Source: Clostridia bacterium
Lineage (GTDB): Bacteria > Bacillota > Clostridia > Oscillospirales > CAG-272
Assembly: GCA_017961575.1 (NCBI GenBank)
Contig: JAGCXA010000033.1
Coordinates: 1-59,122 of the forward strand
Direction: 5' to 3'
Length of the DNA stretch: 59,122 bases
The translations under genes were made by a program, and so were the position numbers. Below the pieces are notes generated by a model. That model had not been told where the DNA came from. It saw only the letters and a list, made by a program, of their open reading frames with translations, and did no database searches. Position 1 is the stretch's first letter. Each line of letters begins with the position of its first letter. Shown here one piece after another: positions 1 to 7,288 of this stretch.

Positions 1-1
1 G

Positions 2-175
2 ACCCTCCCCTGGGAGACCGACGACGGCTTCCGCACCAACGTCATCTTCCCCGGCGGTATGATCGCCGAGGACGACGGCTCGGTCAAGATCTACTACGGC
101 GCCTCCGACACCGTCGAGTGCCTCGCCACGACCACCGTCGAAGCCCTCGTCGCCCTCTGCACCGAGAAGCCGTAA
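2..175 (+). CDS. C-terminal fragment of a GH130-family glycoside phosphorylase/hydrolase
   Basis: Only the last 57 codons are present; the gene enters from the left edge. The visible residues include a WE pair, a TNVIFPGG-like stretch, then IYYGASDTV and CLATTT. This is the closing blade typical of GH130 enzymes (mannosyl-glucose or mannooligosaccharide phosphorylases), where NVVFPCG and YYGAADT are conserved. GH130 enzymes are cytoplasmic five-bladed propellers that phosphorolyse beta-mannosides. The substrate cannot be read from the fragment. A strong intrinsic terminator follows 27 bases after the stop, so it ends a transcription unit. Confidence 0.75.
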   Translation, partial: TLPWETDDGFRTNVIFPGGMIAEDDGSVKIYYGASDTVECLATTTVEALVALCTEKP

Positions 176-201
176 CCCGCCGCCCCTCAATAAAAACGCA
201 C

Positions 202-241
202 CCCCGCGGGCAGATTGCCCGCGGGGAGTGGTTTTTGTTTT
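202..241 (+). terminator. Intrinsic terminator after the GH130 gene
   Basis: An 11-bp perfect stem (202-212 with 216-226) closes on a 3-base loop and is followed by a T-rich tract (232-240). It separates the GC-rich GH130 gene from the AT-rich gene downstream. Confidence 0.85.
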
Positions 242-289
242 GCGTCATTCGTGTTCCAGCATCGGTTTTTGGATATTTCCCAAGTTTTA

Positions 290-318
290 TTGACAAAATA
301 GGTTGAATGTGATAGAAT
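290..318 (+). promoter_or_regulatory. Sigma-A promoter of the AT-rich orphan gene
   Basis: TTGACA at 290-295 and TAGAAT at 313-318 are separated by 17 bases. The predicted transcript start is about 50 bases before the start codon at 374, so the orphan gene has its own promoter. Confidence 0.8.
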
Positions 319-373
319 ATTTGCATAAATTGTCAAATCAATGCTCTGATTATCGCAAATATGGAGGTTCCCA

Positions 374-1009
374 ATGTATTTGGTACGTTCTTATGATGAA
401 ATTGAGAAATTAGAAAGTAATATTGAAAACCAAGAGTTGGTCATCTTTCTTTTCGTGCGCCCAGGTCACCCGCTTTTTGATTTGATTATTTCTGATTTTG
501 AGTATCTCCATTTCAATACCGGAAGATACTGCTCTATTTATGCCATAGGTTATTCATCGTCGGTTGATCCAGATTGGCAAAAAGAAAGAGGGATATACAG
601 AGCAGGCCGCGGGTTTTTTATTGCCAGAGATTTTCAAAAATTCAATGAGAGTCTTGAAGAACGCATAAATTGGGAGTATTCCGGAGAAACGGAAGTTTTG
701 ATTCTGCAAAACAATCCCGGACAACCCAATTCTTTAGATTTTCAGAATTACGTGGCAATCTCTATCGACGAGGGGATTAGAAGAGGATACATAGACTCTT
801 TCCCGAGTTTCATGGAAGCCCTGATTCGCAGTGCAAGAACGGAAGTATATGCCAAACAGGCAATTCAAAAAGTCGCAAAAAGCAGAAATAAAATCAGGGA
901 TTTGATTGCTGATGCAATTAACGATTGCAAACGTATTCCCAAACCGATTAGATCCATTTTGAAAAACAGGTTGTTTTATCGTACCGCCGTCTCATCTAAC
1001 CGACGCTGA
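374..1009 (+). CDS. AT-rich orphan protein of unknown function (211 aa)
   Basis: I do not recognise this protein with certainty. It begins after AATATGGAGG, a good ribosome binding site at about 6 bases spacing. The first ~110 residues look like a compact alpha/beta fold: strand-like VIFLFVRPGHP, then YCSIYAIGY, then RGFFIARDF. The C-terminal ~60 residues are basic and helical (KQAIQKVAKSRNKIRD). No signal peptide or membrane segment is seen. Base composition is far more AT-rich than every neighbour except the abiF gene at 31033. It has its own promoter and lies between a terminator and a degraded tRNA 3' end. These features suggest horizontal acquisition. Similar small AT-rich singletons are common in defence or mobile contexts, but no such function is shown here. 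Confidence 0.8.
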   Translation: MYLVRSYDEIEKLESNIENQELVIFLFVRPGHPLFDLIISDFEYLHFNTGRYCSIYAIGYSSSVDPDWQKERGIYRAGRGFFIARDFQKFNESLEERINWEYSGETEVLILQNNPGQPNSLDFQNYVAISIDEGIRRGYIDSFPSFMEALIRSARTEVYAKQAIQKVAKSRNKIRDLIADAINDCKRIPKPIRSILKNRLFYRTAVSSNRR

Positions 1010-1028
1010 TCATTTTTCATAGTTTTAA

Positions 1029-1073
1029 GTGGGAACAAGAGGGCTCGACGCGCGCCCGTGGCGCGCTACCTCT
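1029..1073 (-). repeat. Duplicated 3' end of tRNA-Val, interrupted by a 19-base hairpin
   Basis: Bases 1029-1048 are identical to 1224-1243, the 3' acceptor and T-arm of the intact tRNA-Val, in the same orientation. The match continues at 1068-1073 (the next six tRNA bases) after a 19-base insert (1049-1067) that is a perfect palindrome, GCGCGCC-cgt-GGCGCGC. The insert falls inside what would be the T-loop. It looks like an old attachment site or a decayed tRNA copy that then received a hairpin. Confidence 0.6.
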
Positions 1074-1127
1074 CAATTCCCGCCCGGCTTTGTGAAAGGG
1101 AGAACGGATCGGACGGCGGGAATTGCG

Positions 1128-1172
1128 GTATTTGCGCAGGGACTGCGCAAATACGAGAGGTTCGAGGTCTCG
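1128..1172. repeat. Hairpin pair between tRNA-Val and its partial copy
   Basis: A perfect 12-bp inverted repeat (1128-1139 with 1143-1154, 3-base loop) is followed at once by a smaller CGAGA/TCTCG inverted repeat (1154-1172). No coding potential is seen from 1074 to 1183. Confidence 0.6.
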
Positions 1173-1183
1173 CAGATCACGCC

Positions 1184-1222
1184 AAAGAGGCACCCCCCGC
1201 ACAAGGCGGGGGGTGCCTCTTT
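1184..1222 (-). terminator. Terminator-like 17-bp inverted repeat downstream of tRNA-Val
   Basis: Perfect 17-bp arms (1184-1200 and 1206-1222) surround a 5-base loop. The arm ends in TTT on both strands, so it can act in either direction. It starts at the CCA end of the minus-strand tRNA and most simply terminates it. Confidence 0.7.
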
Positions 1223-1297
1223 GGTGGGAACAAGAGGGCTCGAACCTCTGACCCTCTGCTTGTAAGGCAGATGCTCTCCCAACTGAGCTATGCTCCC
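1222..1297 (-). tRNA. tRNA-Val (anticodon UAC)
   Basis: The 76-base cloverleaf reads on the minus strand. Acceptor GGGAGCA (1291-1297) pairs with the 3' UGUUCCC. The D-arm contains AGCTCAGTTGGGAGAGC. The anticodon stem is TCTGC/GCAGA with loop CTTACAA, giving anticodon UAC. The T-arm is AGAGG-TTCGAGC-CCTCT. The CCA end is encoded (1222-1224). Confidence 0.96.
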
Positions 1298-1435
1298 GTT
1301 TGCCCGCGTCTTTCGCGGGCGAGGGATATTATATCATCCCCGCCCGCGATTTGTCAAGCGCTTTTTTGAAAATGCGTTTGCGGCGCGAAGAGGCGGATCC
1401 GAAGAGAAAAAAGTGAAAAAAAGCGTTCCAAGACC

Positions 1436-1464
1436 TTGTAAAAATCTTTCCTATGTTGTATAAT
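1436..1464 (+). promoter_or_regulatory. Sigma-A promoter of the glyA operon
   Basis: TTGTAA (1436-1441) and a consensus TATAAT (1459-1464) are spaced 17 bases apart, about 45 bases before the glyA start. No riboswitch fold is seen in the short leader. Confidence 0.8.
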
Positions 1465-1508
1465 AACTTGGAATATGCCAAACGGAAGCGAAAAGAGAGG
1501 TAACCCCC

Positions 1509-2762
1509 ATGATTTCACAAATGCTGCAACGCCTGAACGAGTGTGATCCCGAGATCGGCGCCGCCGTCGCGGCGGAGTTCGATCGGCAGAGAAACGGGAT
1601 CGAGTTGATCGCGTCGGAGAACTTCGTCTCCGAGCCGGTCCTGCTTGCCGCGGGAACGATCCTGACCAACAAATACGCGGAGGGCTACCCCGCGCACCGG
1701 TACTACGGCGGTTGCGAGAAGGTCGACGTCGTGGAGAACCTTGCCATTGAGCGCGCCAAGAAACTTTTCGGCGCCGCTTTCGCGAACGTCCAGCCGCACA
1801 GCGGCTCGCAGGCGAACACCGCCGTCTACGTCGCGCTGCTCGAACACGGCGACAACGTCCTCGGGATGTCGCTCTCGGACGGCGGACACCTGACGCACGG
1901 CAGCCCGGTCAACCTGTCGGGCAAATACTACAACTTCATTCCCTACGGCGTCGACTCGACGACCCACCGGATCGACTACGACCGGGTCGAGGCGCTGGCG
2001 AAGGAATATCGCCCGAAACTGATCGTGGCGGGCGCGTCGGCGTATCCGCGGGTCATCGACTTCGAGCGGCTTGCCGGGATCGCGCACGGCGTGGGCGCCT
2101 ACCTGATGGTCGATATGGCGCACATCGCGGGGCTGGTCGCCGCGGAACTTCATCCCTCTCCCATGCCCTACGCCGACGTCGTGACGACCACGACCCACAA
2201 GACCCTGCGCGGTCCGCGCGGGGGTCTGATCCTCACCAACAACGAAGAGATCGCGAAGAAGATCAACAAGGCGATCTTCCCCGGGATCCAGGGCGGTCCG
2301 CTCCTTCACATCATCGCGGCGAAAGCCGTCTGCTTCGGCGAGGCGCTGAAACCCGCCTTCGTCTCCTATCAGAAGCAGATCGTCGCGAACGCGAAGACCC
2401 TCGCCGAACAGTTCTTGAAAGAGGGCTTCCAACTGGTCTCCGGCGGTACCGACAACCACCTGATGCTCCTCGATCTGCGTCCCTTCGGGATCACGGGTCG
2501 GGAACTTGAAGTCCGGCTGGACGAGGTGCATATCACCGTCAACAAGAACGCCATCCCGAACGACCCCGAAAAGCCCACCGTCACCAGCGGCATCCGGGTC
2601 GGCACTCCCGCCGTCACGACGCGCGGGATGAAGGAAGACGAGATGAAGAAGATCGGGCATCTGATCGCCCTGACCGCCGCCGATTTCGGAAAGAACGCCG
2701 AAGAGGTCCGCGCGCAGGTCGCCGATCTGTGCCGGCGTTTCCCTCTCTATGCAGAACTTTGA
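1509..2762 (+). CDS. glyA: Serine hydroxymethyltransferase
   Basis: A PLP enzyme that interconverts serine and glycine while loading one-carbon units onto tetrahydrofolate. Its 417 residues are the normal bacterial length. The fold-type I signature [14 protein letters not shown] is complete, with Schiff-base lysine at residue 231. The substrate and folate motifs near residues 55-75 ([13 protein letters not shown]) and the [11 protein letters not shown] stretch near 96-106 are intact. The start follows GAGAGG. The last 14 bases overlap pncC, so the two are translationally coupled at the head of a four-gene operon. Confidence 0.98.
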   Translation: MISQMLQRLNECDPEIGAAVAAEFDRQRNGIELIASENFVSEPVLLAAGTILTNKYAEGYPAHRYYGGCEKVDVVENLAIERAKKLFGAAFANVQPHSGSQANTAVYVALLEHGDNVLGMSLSDGGHLTHGSPVNLSGKYYNFIPYGVDSTTHRIDYDRVEALAKEYRPKLIVAGASAYPRVIDFERLAGIAHGVGAYLMVDMAHIAGLVAAELHPSPMPYADVVTTTTHKTLRGPRGGLILTNNEEIAKKINKAIFPGIQGGPLLHIIAAKAVCFGEALKPAFVSYQKQIVANAKTLAEQFLKEGFQLVSGGTDNHLMLLDLRPFGITGRELEVRLDEVHITVNKNAIPNDPEKPTVTSGIRVGTPAVTTRGMKEDEMKKIGHLIALTAADFGKNAEEVRAQVADLCRRFPLYAEL

Positions 2763-3237
2763 CGCCGCGGCGCTCGTCTCGCTGCTCATCAAACAGAACC
2801 TGACCGTCTCGACGGCGGAATCCTGCACCGGCGGACTCGTCGCCGCGTCGATCGTCGACGTGCCCGGCGCGAGCGCCGTCTTTCCGGGCGGCGCCGTCAC
2901 CTACGGGTCGTCGGTCAAGACCGCGCTGCTCGGCGTGCCGGAAGAGGTGATCCGTGAACGCGGAGTCGTCAGCCGCGACGTCGCCGCCGCGATGGCGGAG
3001 GGCGCGCGCCGACGGTTCGGAACCGATCTTGCCGTTTCGGTCACCGGGGTCGCCGGTCCCGACGGCGGAACCCCCGAAGCGCCCGTCGGACGGGTCTATA
3101 TCGGGGTCGCCATCGACGGGAAGACCGTGGTCTTCCGCGAGGATCTTCCGGGCGACCGGGAAAGCGTCAGACGCGCCGCCGCCGAGAAGGCGATCCGCTA
3201 CCTTTGCGCCTGTCTGACCGACATTACGAACGAATGA
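2749..3237 (+). CDS. pncC: NMN amidohydrolase, stand-alone CinA C-terminal domain
   Basis: Deamidates nicotinamide mononucleotide to nicotinate mononucleotide in pyridine nucleotide salvage. The 162 residues correspond to the CinA C-terminal domain only; there is no N-terminal COG1058 domain. Diagnostic motifs are [10 protein letters not shown] (residues 21-30) and [11 protein letters not shown] (about 97-107). It overlaps glyA by 14 bases in another frame. A short GC hairpin (3240-3258) without a T-run lies before pfkA and may be an mRNA-processing or stability element. Confidence 0.93.
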   Translation: MQNFDAAALVSLLIKQNLTVSTAESCTGGLVAASIVDVPGASAVFPGGAVTYGSSVKTALLGVPEEVIRERGVVSRDVAAAMAEGARRRFGTDLAVSVTGVAGPDGGTPEAPVGRVYIGVAIDGKTVVFREDLPGDRESVRRAAAEKAIRYLCACLTDITNE

Positions 3238-3277
3238 ATCGGCTCCCGTCGGGAGCCGGAAGAGGAAGGGTACAGCC

Positions 3278-4342
3278 ATGGAAAAATTCAGAAGAATCGG
3301 CGTACTGACGTCGGGGGGCGACGCCCCTGGAATGAACGCGGCGATCCGCGCGGTCACCCGTACCGCCATCGCGCACGGCGTTGAGGTCATGGGGATTTAC
3401 CGCGGATACAGCGGACTGATCGACGGGGACATCAAGCAGCTCGGCATCCGCGACGTCTCGAACTGCATCAACCACGGCGGCACGATGCTCTATTCGGACC
3501 GCTGCCCCGAGTTCAAGACCGAAAAGGGGATGGCGAAAGCCGTCGAAACCTGCCGCAAACTTGAAATCGACGGGATCGTCGCCATCGGCGGCGACGGAAC
3601 CTTCCGCGGCGCGACCGACCTGACCAACCACGGGATCCCGACCGTCGGACTGCCCGGAACGATCGACAACGACATCACCTCCACCGACATTTCCATCGGC
3701 TTCGACACCGCGATGAACACGGTGATCGAGATGGTCGACCGTCTCCGCGATACCTGTGAATCCCACGCGCGCTGCAACGTCGTCGAGGTTATGGGCCGCG
3801 ACGCGGGCGACATCGCCCTGCGTTCCGGGATCGCGTCGGGCGCGACCGCGGTCGCCATCCCCGAGGTCCCCTTCGACGCCGACGGCACGATCAAAAAGAT
3901 CAAACGCTCGAAAAAACTCGGCAAACGGAACTTCATCATCGTCGTTTCCGAGGGGTGCGGGCACGAGTTCGGTCCGAGTTTCACCGAACGGATCGAACGC
4001 GAGACCGGGGTTGAGTCGCGCTTCGCGCGGCTGGCGCACGTCGTCCGCGGCGGTACGCCCACCCTCGAAGACCGCCTTCTCTCCTCGCAGATGGGCGTCT
4101 ACGCCGTCGAGCAGCTTCTTGAAGGAAAATCGAACATCGTCATCTGCGCGCGCGACGGAAAGATCGTCTCGACCGAGATCCGCTACGCCCTCGCACTCGA
4201 CCGGATGTATAAGAACAAACTGAAACCGGGCGATCTCGATCCCTTCACCGAGGAACAGATCGCCGAAATGCGCGCCTTCTGCGACAGAAAGCGGCGGGAT
4301 CTGCTTTCCCTGTACGAGAAGGTCGACCTTCTCGGACTGTAA
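3278..4342 (+). CDS. pfkA: ATP-dependent 6-phosphofructokinase
   Basis: Phosphorylates fructose 6-phosphate in glycolysis. GGDAPGMN lies at residues 13-20, GGDGT at 104-108 and PGTIDND at 126-132; the first Asp of the last motif is the catalytic base. Gly at the GGDGT position and GTIDND rather than KTIDND point to ATP rather than pyrophosphate as donor. At 354 residues it is about 30 longer than the classic PfkA because of a C-terminal extension. The start follows GGAAGGG. Its stop overlaps the next start by one base. Confidence 0.96.
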   Translation: MEKFRRIGVLTSGGDAPGMNAAIRAVTRTAIAHGVEVMGIYRGYSGLIDGDIKQLGIRDVSNCINHGGTMLYSDRCPEFKTEKGMAKAVETCRKLEIDGIVAIGGDGTFRGATDLTNHGIPTVGLPGTIDNDITSTDISIGFDTAMNTVIEMVDRLRDTCESHARCNVVEVMGRDAGDIALRSGIASGATAVAIPEVPFDADGTIKKIKRSKKLGKRNFIIVVSEGCGHEFGPSFTERIERETGVESRFARLAHVVRGGTPTLEDRLLSSQMGVYAVEQLLEGKSNIVICARDGKIVSTEIRYALALDRMYKNKLKPGDLDPFTEEQIAEMRAFCDRKRRDLLSLYEKVDLLGL

Positions 4343-4704
4343 TGGAAACCGAGCGTCCGACCCCGGATCTTCCCGCGGAAGCGGAAGAAAAGGACGTCCC
4401 GAGCAGAGCGGAAAAGGCGTTCTCGATCTTCTCCGCCGTCTTCTTCGGGCTTGCCGTCCTCGTCCTGCTCGTGATGATCTACGTCAACACGGCGAAAAAT
4501 CTGACCGTTTCGCCCTATCTTTCCCCCGTCCTGTACCTGCTCTTCGGGGGCGGGCTGGGGTTCGGTATGCTCTTCCGGAGCATCCGCCGAAAGAAGGAAA
4601 ACGTCAGTTTGATCAATTACTATTTCAAGGTCGCCTTCTCGGTTCTGATCCTGCTTTCCACGCTGCTCAGTTTTCTCATCAGTCTCCTCGATATACTCGG
4701 CTGA
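4342..4704 (+). CDS. Small integral membrane protein of unknown function (120 aa)
   Basis: I do not recognise the family. The first ~30 residues are charged and cytosolic in appearance. Three hydrophobic segments follow at roughly residues 32-52, 60-78 and 93-118, with a basic RRKK loop after the second. It overlaps the pfkA stop codon by one base (TAATG), so it is translated with pfkA and closes this operon before a strong terminator. Confidence 0.75.
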   Translation: METERPTPDLPAEAEEKDVPSRAEKAFSIFSAVFFGLAVLVLLVMIYVNTAKNLTVSPYLSPVLYLLFGGGLGFGMLFRSIRRKKENVSLINYYFKVAFSVLILLSTLLSFLISLLDILG

Positions 4705-4707
4705 CGA

Positions 4708-4744
4708 AAAGCGCCGCTCCCGTTTGAGCGGCGCTTTCATTTTA
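4708..4744 (+). terminator. Intrinsic terminator of the glyA-pfkA operon
   Basis: A 12-bp stem (4708-4719 with 4726-4737) with a 6-base loop and a following T-rich run. Confidence 0.88.
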
Positions 4745-4750
4745 TACAAG

Positions 4751-4779
4751 AAGCGTCCCGGTTCAAAACCGGGACGCTT
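4751..4779 (-). terminator. Terminator facing abrB
   Basis: A perfect 13-bp stem (4751-4763 with 4767-4779). It lies between the convergent operon end and abrB, and the pairing can work on both strands. Confidence 0.65.
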
Positions 4780-4844
4780 TCCTTTCGTCGTGTAAAACCG
4801 CGAATAAAACCCGCGGGACGGGCATAGGTTGTACCGTCCGGCGG

Positions 4845-5096
4845 TCAGTCCTTGTTTTCGGCGATCTCACGCAGGCAGGACGCGCAGACCGAACGTCCGC
4901 GGAACGTCGACAAATCCCCGCCGTTCTTCCCGCAGAAGACGCAGACCGTACCCGATTTCCGGATCACGATCGTGTCGTTCTCCGCCGAGATGTCGACGGG
5001 ATCTCCCTCCGCAAGATAAAGCATCTTCCGCATCTCTTTCGGAATGACGATCCGTCCGAGCGCGTCGATCTTCCTGACGATACCGATAGATTTCAT
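4845..5096 (-). CDS. AbrB-family transition-state regulator with zinc-finger-like C-terminus
   Basis: An AbrB/SpoVT swapped-hairpin DNA-binding domain occupies residues 1-50 (KSIGIVRKIDALGRIVIPKEMR is the family signature). A CxxC...CxxC tail (CVFCG and CASC) is likely a metal site, as in many clostridial AbrB paralogues. I place the start at 5096, not the upstream ATG at 5102, because GGAGG lies 8 bases before 5096 but only 2 before 5102. It is divergent from spoIIIAA with overlapping promoters, which fits a regulator of the switch to sporulation. Confidence 0.9.
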   Translation of the reverse strand: MKSIGIVRKIDALGRIVIPKEMRKMLYLAEGDPVDISAENDTIVIRKSGTVCVFCGKNGGDLSTFRGRSVCASCLREIAENKD

Positions 5097-5161
5097 AGTC
5101 ATATCCTCCCTGTCCTGACTGTTCTTGATCCCGGATGCTCCGGGTGGCAGTCACCTTGACT

Positions 5162-5190
5162 ATCGTATCATATTTTGTCGAAAAAGTCAA
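5162..5190 (-). promoter_or_regulatory. Sigma-A promoter of abrB
   Basis: On the minus strand, TTGACT (5185-5190) and TACGAT (5162-5167) have a 17-base spacer. The predicted start is about 60 bases before the abrB start codon. Confidence 0.72.
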
Positions 5191-5195
5191 TAGAA
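5168..5195 (+). promoter_or_regulatory. spoIIIAA: Possible sigma-E promoter of the spoIIIA operon
   Basis: TCATATT (5168-5174) fits the -35 core of the Bacillus sigma-E consensus, and CAATAGAA 13 bases later is a weak -10. spoIIIA is a sigma-E operon in Bacillus, so a mother-cell promoter is expected here. It lies on top of the abrB promoter on the other strand. Confidence 0.35.
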
Positions 5196-5242
5196 AAGAG
5201 AATTATGTCGAAAAAAGGCGAGAACGGAAAGGAGCGTGCAAT

Positions 5243-6187
5243 ATGTCCTCTGCGGGGAATCAAACGGCGCTCGCGCCGCCCCTCTTACGCGCGCTTCCGG
5301 AGCGTCTTCTGCGCGGGATCGAGGCGGTGAAGGGGAGTTCGGACGGCTTTGACGACGCGCTCCGCGAGATCCGGCTGCACGCCGGGCGGTTTTCGTATCT
5401 CGTCGTCGGAGGACGGACGGCGGCGCTCCCCGTCGCGCTCTCGCGGGAAGAGTTGACCGGATTCGTCCGTACGCTCTGCGACGGGTCGCCCTACGCCTAT
5501 TCCGACTGTCTCTCCGAGGGCTACCTTCCCCTCCCCGGCGGATCCCGGGCGGGGGTGTCCGGGGCGTTTGTGACCGAGGGAGGAAGGATCGTCGGGATCC
5601 GCGAGATCGGTTCGGTCGTGATCCGCGTGGCGCGCGCCGTTCCGGGCGCGGGGGCGCTCGCCGAACGGGTCTTCCGCCGGATGGGATGCCGCCGGGGGCT
5701 TCTGATCTTCTCGCCGCCCGGCTGCGGAAAAACGACGGTCCTCCGCGACCTTGCCGTCCGCCTGTCCACGGGTTCCCGTCCGCTCCGGACGGCGATCGTC
5801 GACTGCCGGGGAGAACTCTCGGGCGACTGGTACGGGCAGGGCGCGTGCGTTGATCTGCTCTCGGGGTGCGGAAAGGGCGAGGGGATCGCGATCGCGACCC
5901 GCACCCTCTCCCCCGACGTGATCCTCGCGGACGAGATCGGCGGCGACGGGGACGTCGACGCCATCCGCTCGGTCGAATCGGGCGGCGTCCCGATCGTCGC
6001 CACCGTCCACGGAAGTTCGCTTGCGCGTCTTGCGTCGTTTTCCCCCGTCGCGCCGCTGATCCGCGCCGGTGTTTTCGGCGGCTTCGTCGGGATCGAACGG
6101 ACCCCGGACGGCGGTTTCTCGCAGTACGAAGCGACCGAAAGCGGCTCCTTCCCGCCCGTCCCGTTTCCGGCGGCGGAAGTCGGTTAG
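5243..6187 (+). CDS. spoIIIAA: Stage III sporulation protein AA (ATPase of the feeding-tube complex)
   Basis: A cytosolic, mother-cell secretion-type ATPase that powers the SpoIIIA-SpoIIQ channel. SPPGCGKT is the Walker A (about residues 157-164), followed by VILADEIGG as the Walker B-like segment and IVATVHG. I start at 5243, where AAAGGAG sits at proper spacing; an in-frame ATG at 5135 lies within the promoter region and has no such site. The resulting 314 residues match the family. It is first of eight tightly packed genes. Confidence 0.96.
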   Translation: MSSAGNQTALAPPLLRALPERLLRGIEAVKGSSDGFDDALREIRLHAGRFSYLVVGGRTAALPVALSREELTGFVRTLCDGSPYAYSDCLSEGYLPLPGGSRAGVSGAFVTEGGRIVGIREIGSVVIRVARAVPGAGALAERVFRRMGCRRGLLIFSPPGCGKTTVLRDLAVRLSTGSRPLRTAIVDCRGELSGDWYGQGACVDLLSGCGKGEGIAIATRTLSPDVILADEIGGDGDVDAIRSVESGGVPIVATVHGSSLARLASFSPVAPLIRAGVFGGFVGIERTPDGGFSQYEATESGSFPPVPFPAAEVG

Positions 6188-6190
6188 GCG

Positions 6191-6670
6191 ATGCGCTGGT
6201 TTCTTCTGTTTTCATACCTTGCCTGCCTGTTTTTCCTTCCGTTCCGGATCCGGCGGCGCGAATCTCTCGGCATCCGACAGACGGAGGAGTTCCTTTCGCT
6301 TCTGACCCGGATCCGACGCGAGATCGCCTGTTTTTCGCGCCCTTTGCCCGACGTCGTGCGCTCTGCCGATCTACCCGCGCTTCGCGCGGCGGGATTCTTC
6401 GTCGATCCCGGCGAAACCGACCTTCTCGCCGCTTTTTCCCGCGCCGAGCCGTCGCTTCTGCTCCCGGCGGACGCCGCCGATCTGCTCGCCTCCTTCTTTT
6501 CGGGCGCGGGCGCGTCGATGAAATCGGAGGTGATCGGAGCTTGCGATCACGCGATCGGACGACTCGACGAACTGCTCGCGCGCGAAAAAAACGAAGGGAT
6601 CAAACGGGTCCGGCTTCATTCGACCCTGATTCTTACGGGCGGGTTGATGTTTCTTCTGCTCGTCATCTGA
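6191..6670 (+). CDS. spoIIIAB: Stage III sporulation protein AB
   Basis: A 159-residue protein with an N-terminal hydrophobic segment (residues 3-18), a helical middle and a C-terminal membrane segment (TLILTGGLMFLLLVI). This is the topology of SpoIIIAB, which resembles type II secretion F-proteins and is needed for engulfed-forespore gene expression. It starts 3 bases after the spoIIIAA stop. Position and topology carry the call more than individual residues. Confidence 0.9.
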   Translation: MRWFLLFSYLACLFFLPFRIRRRESLGIRQTEEFLSLLTRIRREIACFSRPLPDVVRSADLPALRAAGFFVDPGETDLLAAFSRAEPSLLLPADAADLLASFFSGAGASMKSEVIGACDHAIGRLDELLAREKNEGIKRVRLHSTLILTGGLMFLLLVI

Positions 6671-6688
6671 AACAAGGAGGAAAAAGGA

Positions 6689-6883
6689 TTGGACGTTTCC
6701 CTGATTCTCAGAATCGCCGGGGTCGGGATCCTCGTCTCGGTCGCCTGCCAGATCCTCGGAAAAGCGGGGCGTGAGGAGCAGTCGACCCTGCTCTCGATCG
6801 CCGGGATCGTGATCGTCTGTCTGCTCCTCGTGCGCGAGATCGGCGAACTCTTCCGCGCGGTGCGGGAGGTGTTCGGCATCTGA
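6689..6883 (+). CDS. spoIIIAC: Stage III sporulation protein AC
   Basis: A 64-residue protein with two membrane segments, including IAGVGILVSVACQIL and IAGIVIVCLLLV. It has the KAGREEQ loop characteristic of SpoIIIAC. It starts at TTG (6689) after AAGGAGG; no ATG fits the family start. It shares one base with spoIIIAD. SpoIIIAC is a membrane component of the mother cell-forespore channel. Confidence 0.94.
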   Translation: MDVSLILRIAGVGILVSVACQILGKAGREEQSTLLSIAGIVIVCLLLVREIGELFRAVREVFGI

Positions 6884-7266
6884 TGCTGAAACTGGTCGGG
6901 ATCGCGTGCGTGACCGCTCTTTCGGGTATGATCCTGCGGGGTCAGAACGGAAAGATCGCGCCGCTCCTGTCGCTTTCGGGCGTCGTGGTTCTCCTTTCGT
7001 TCTTCTTTCGCAGGATCGGGGGGGCGGTTGCCGTTTTTTGCGATTTAACGGAGAATTCCGCCCTCTCTCCTTACCTTGAAACGCTCCTGAAAGTGCTCTC
7101 CTGCGGGTATCTGACCGAGATCGGGAGCGGGATCTGCCGCGAACTTGGGGAGAGTGGCGCGGCGACGGCTCTGGAAAGCGCGGGGCGGGCGGAGATCCTG
7201 CTTCTGTGTCTTCCCGACTTCGTCACGCTGACAAAACTTGCCCTCTCGCTTGCGGGCGGGGGATGA
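6883..7266 (+). CDS. spoIIIAD: Stage III sporulation protein AD
   Basis: A 127-residue protein with three to four hydrophobic segments. It is homologous in layout to SpoIIIAC at its N-terminus (IACVTALSGMILRGQNGKIAPLLSLSG). ATG overlaps the spoIIIAC stop. The length fits the family. It is a membrane partner in the SpoIIIA complex. Confidence 0.92.
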   Translation: MLKLVGIACVTALSGMILRGQNGKIAPLLSLSGVVVLLSFFFRRIGGAVAVFCDLTENSALSPYLETLLKVLSCGYLTEIGSGICRELGESGAATALESAGRAEILLLCLPDFVTLTKLALSLAGGG

Positions 7267-7288
7267 ATCAACCGAAAGGAGGCGCGCC

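Noticed and set aside
1515-2900. A 461-codon minus-strand frame opposite glyA
   Set aside because: It is a shadow frame in high-GC DNA; glyA on the plus strand has full motif conservation.
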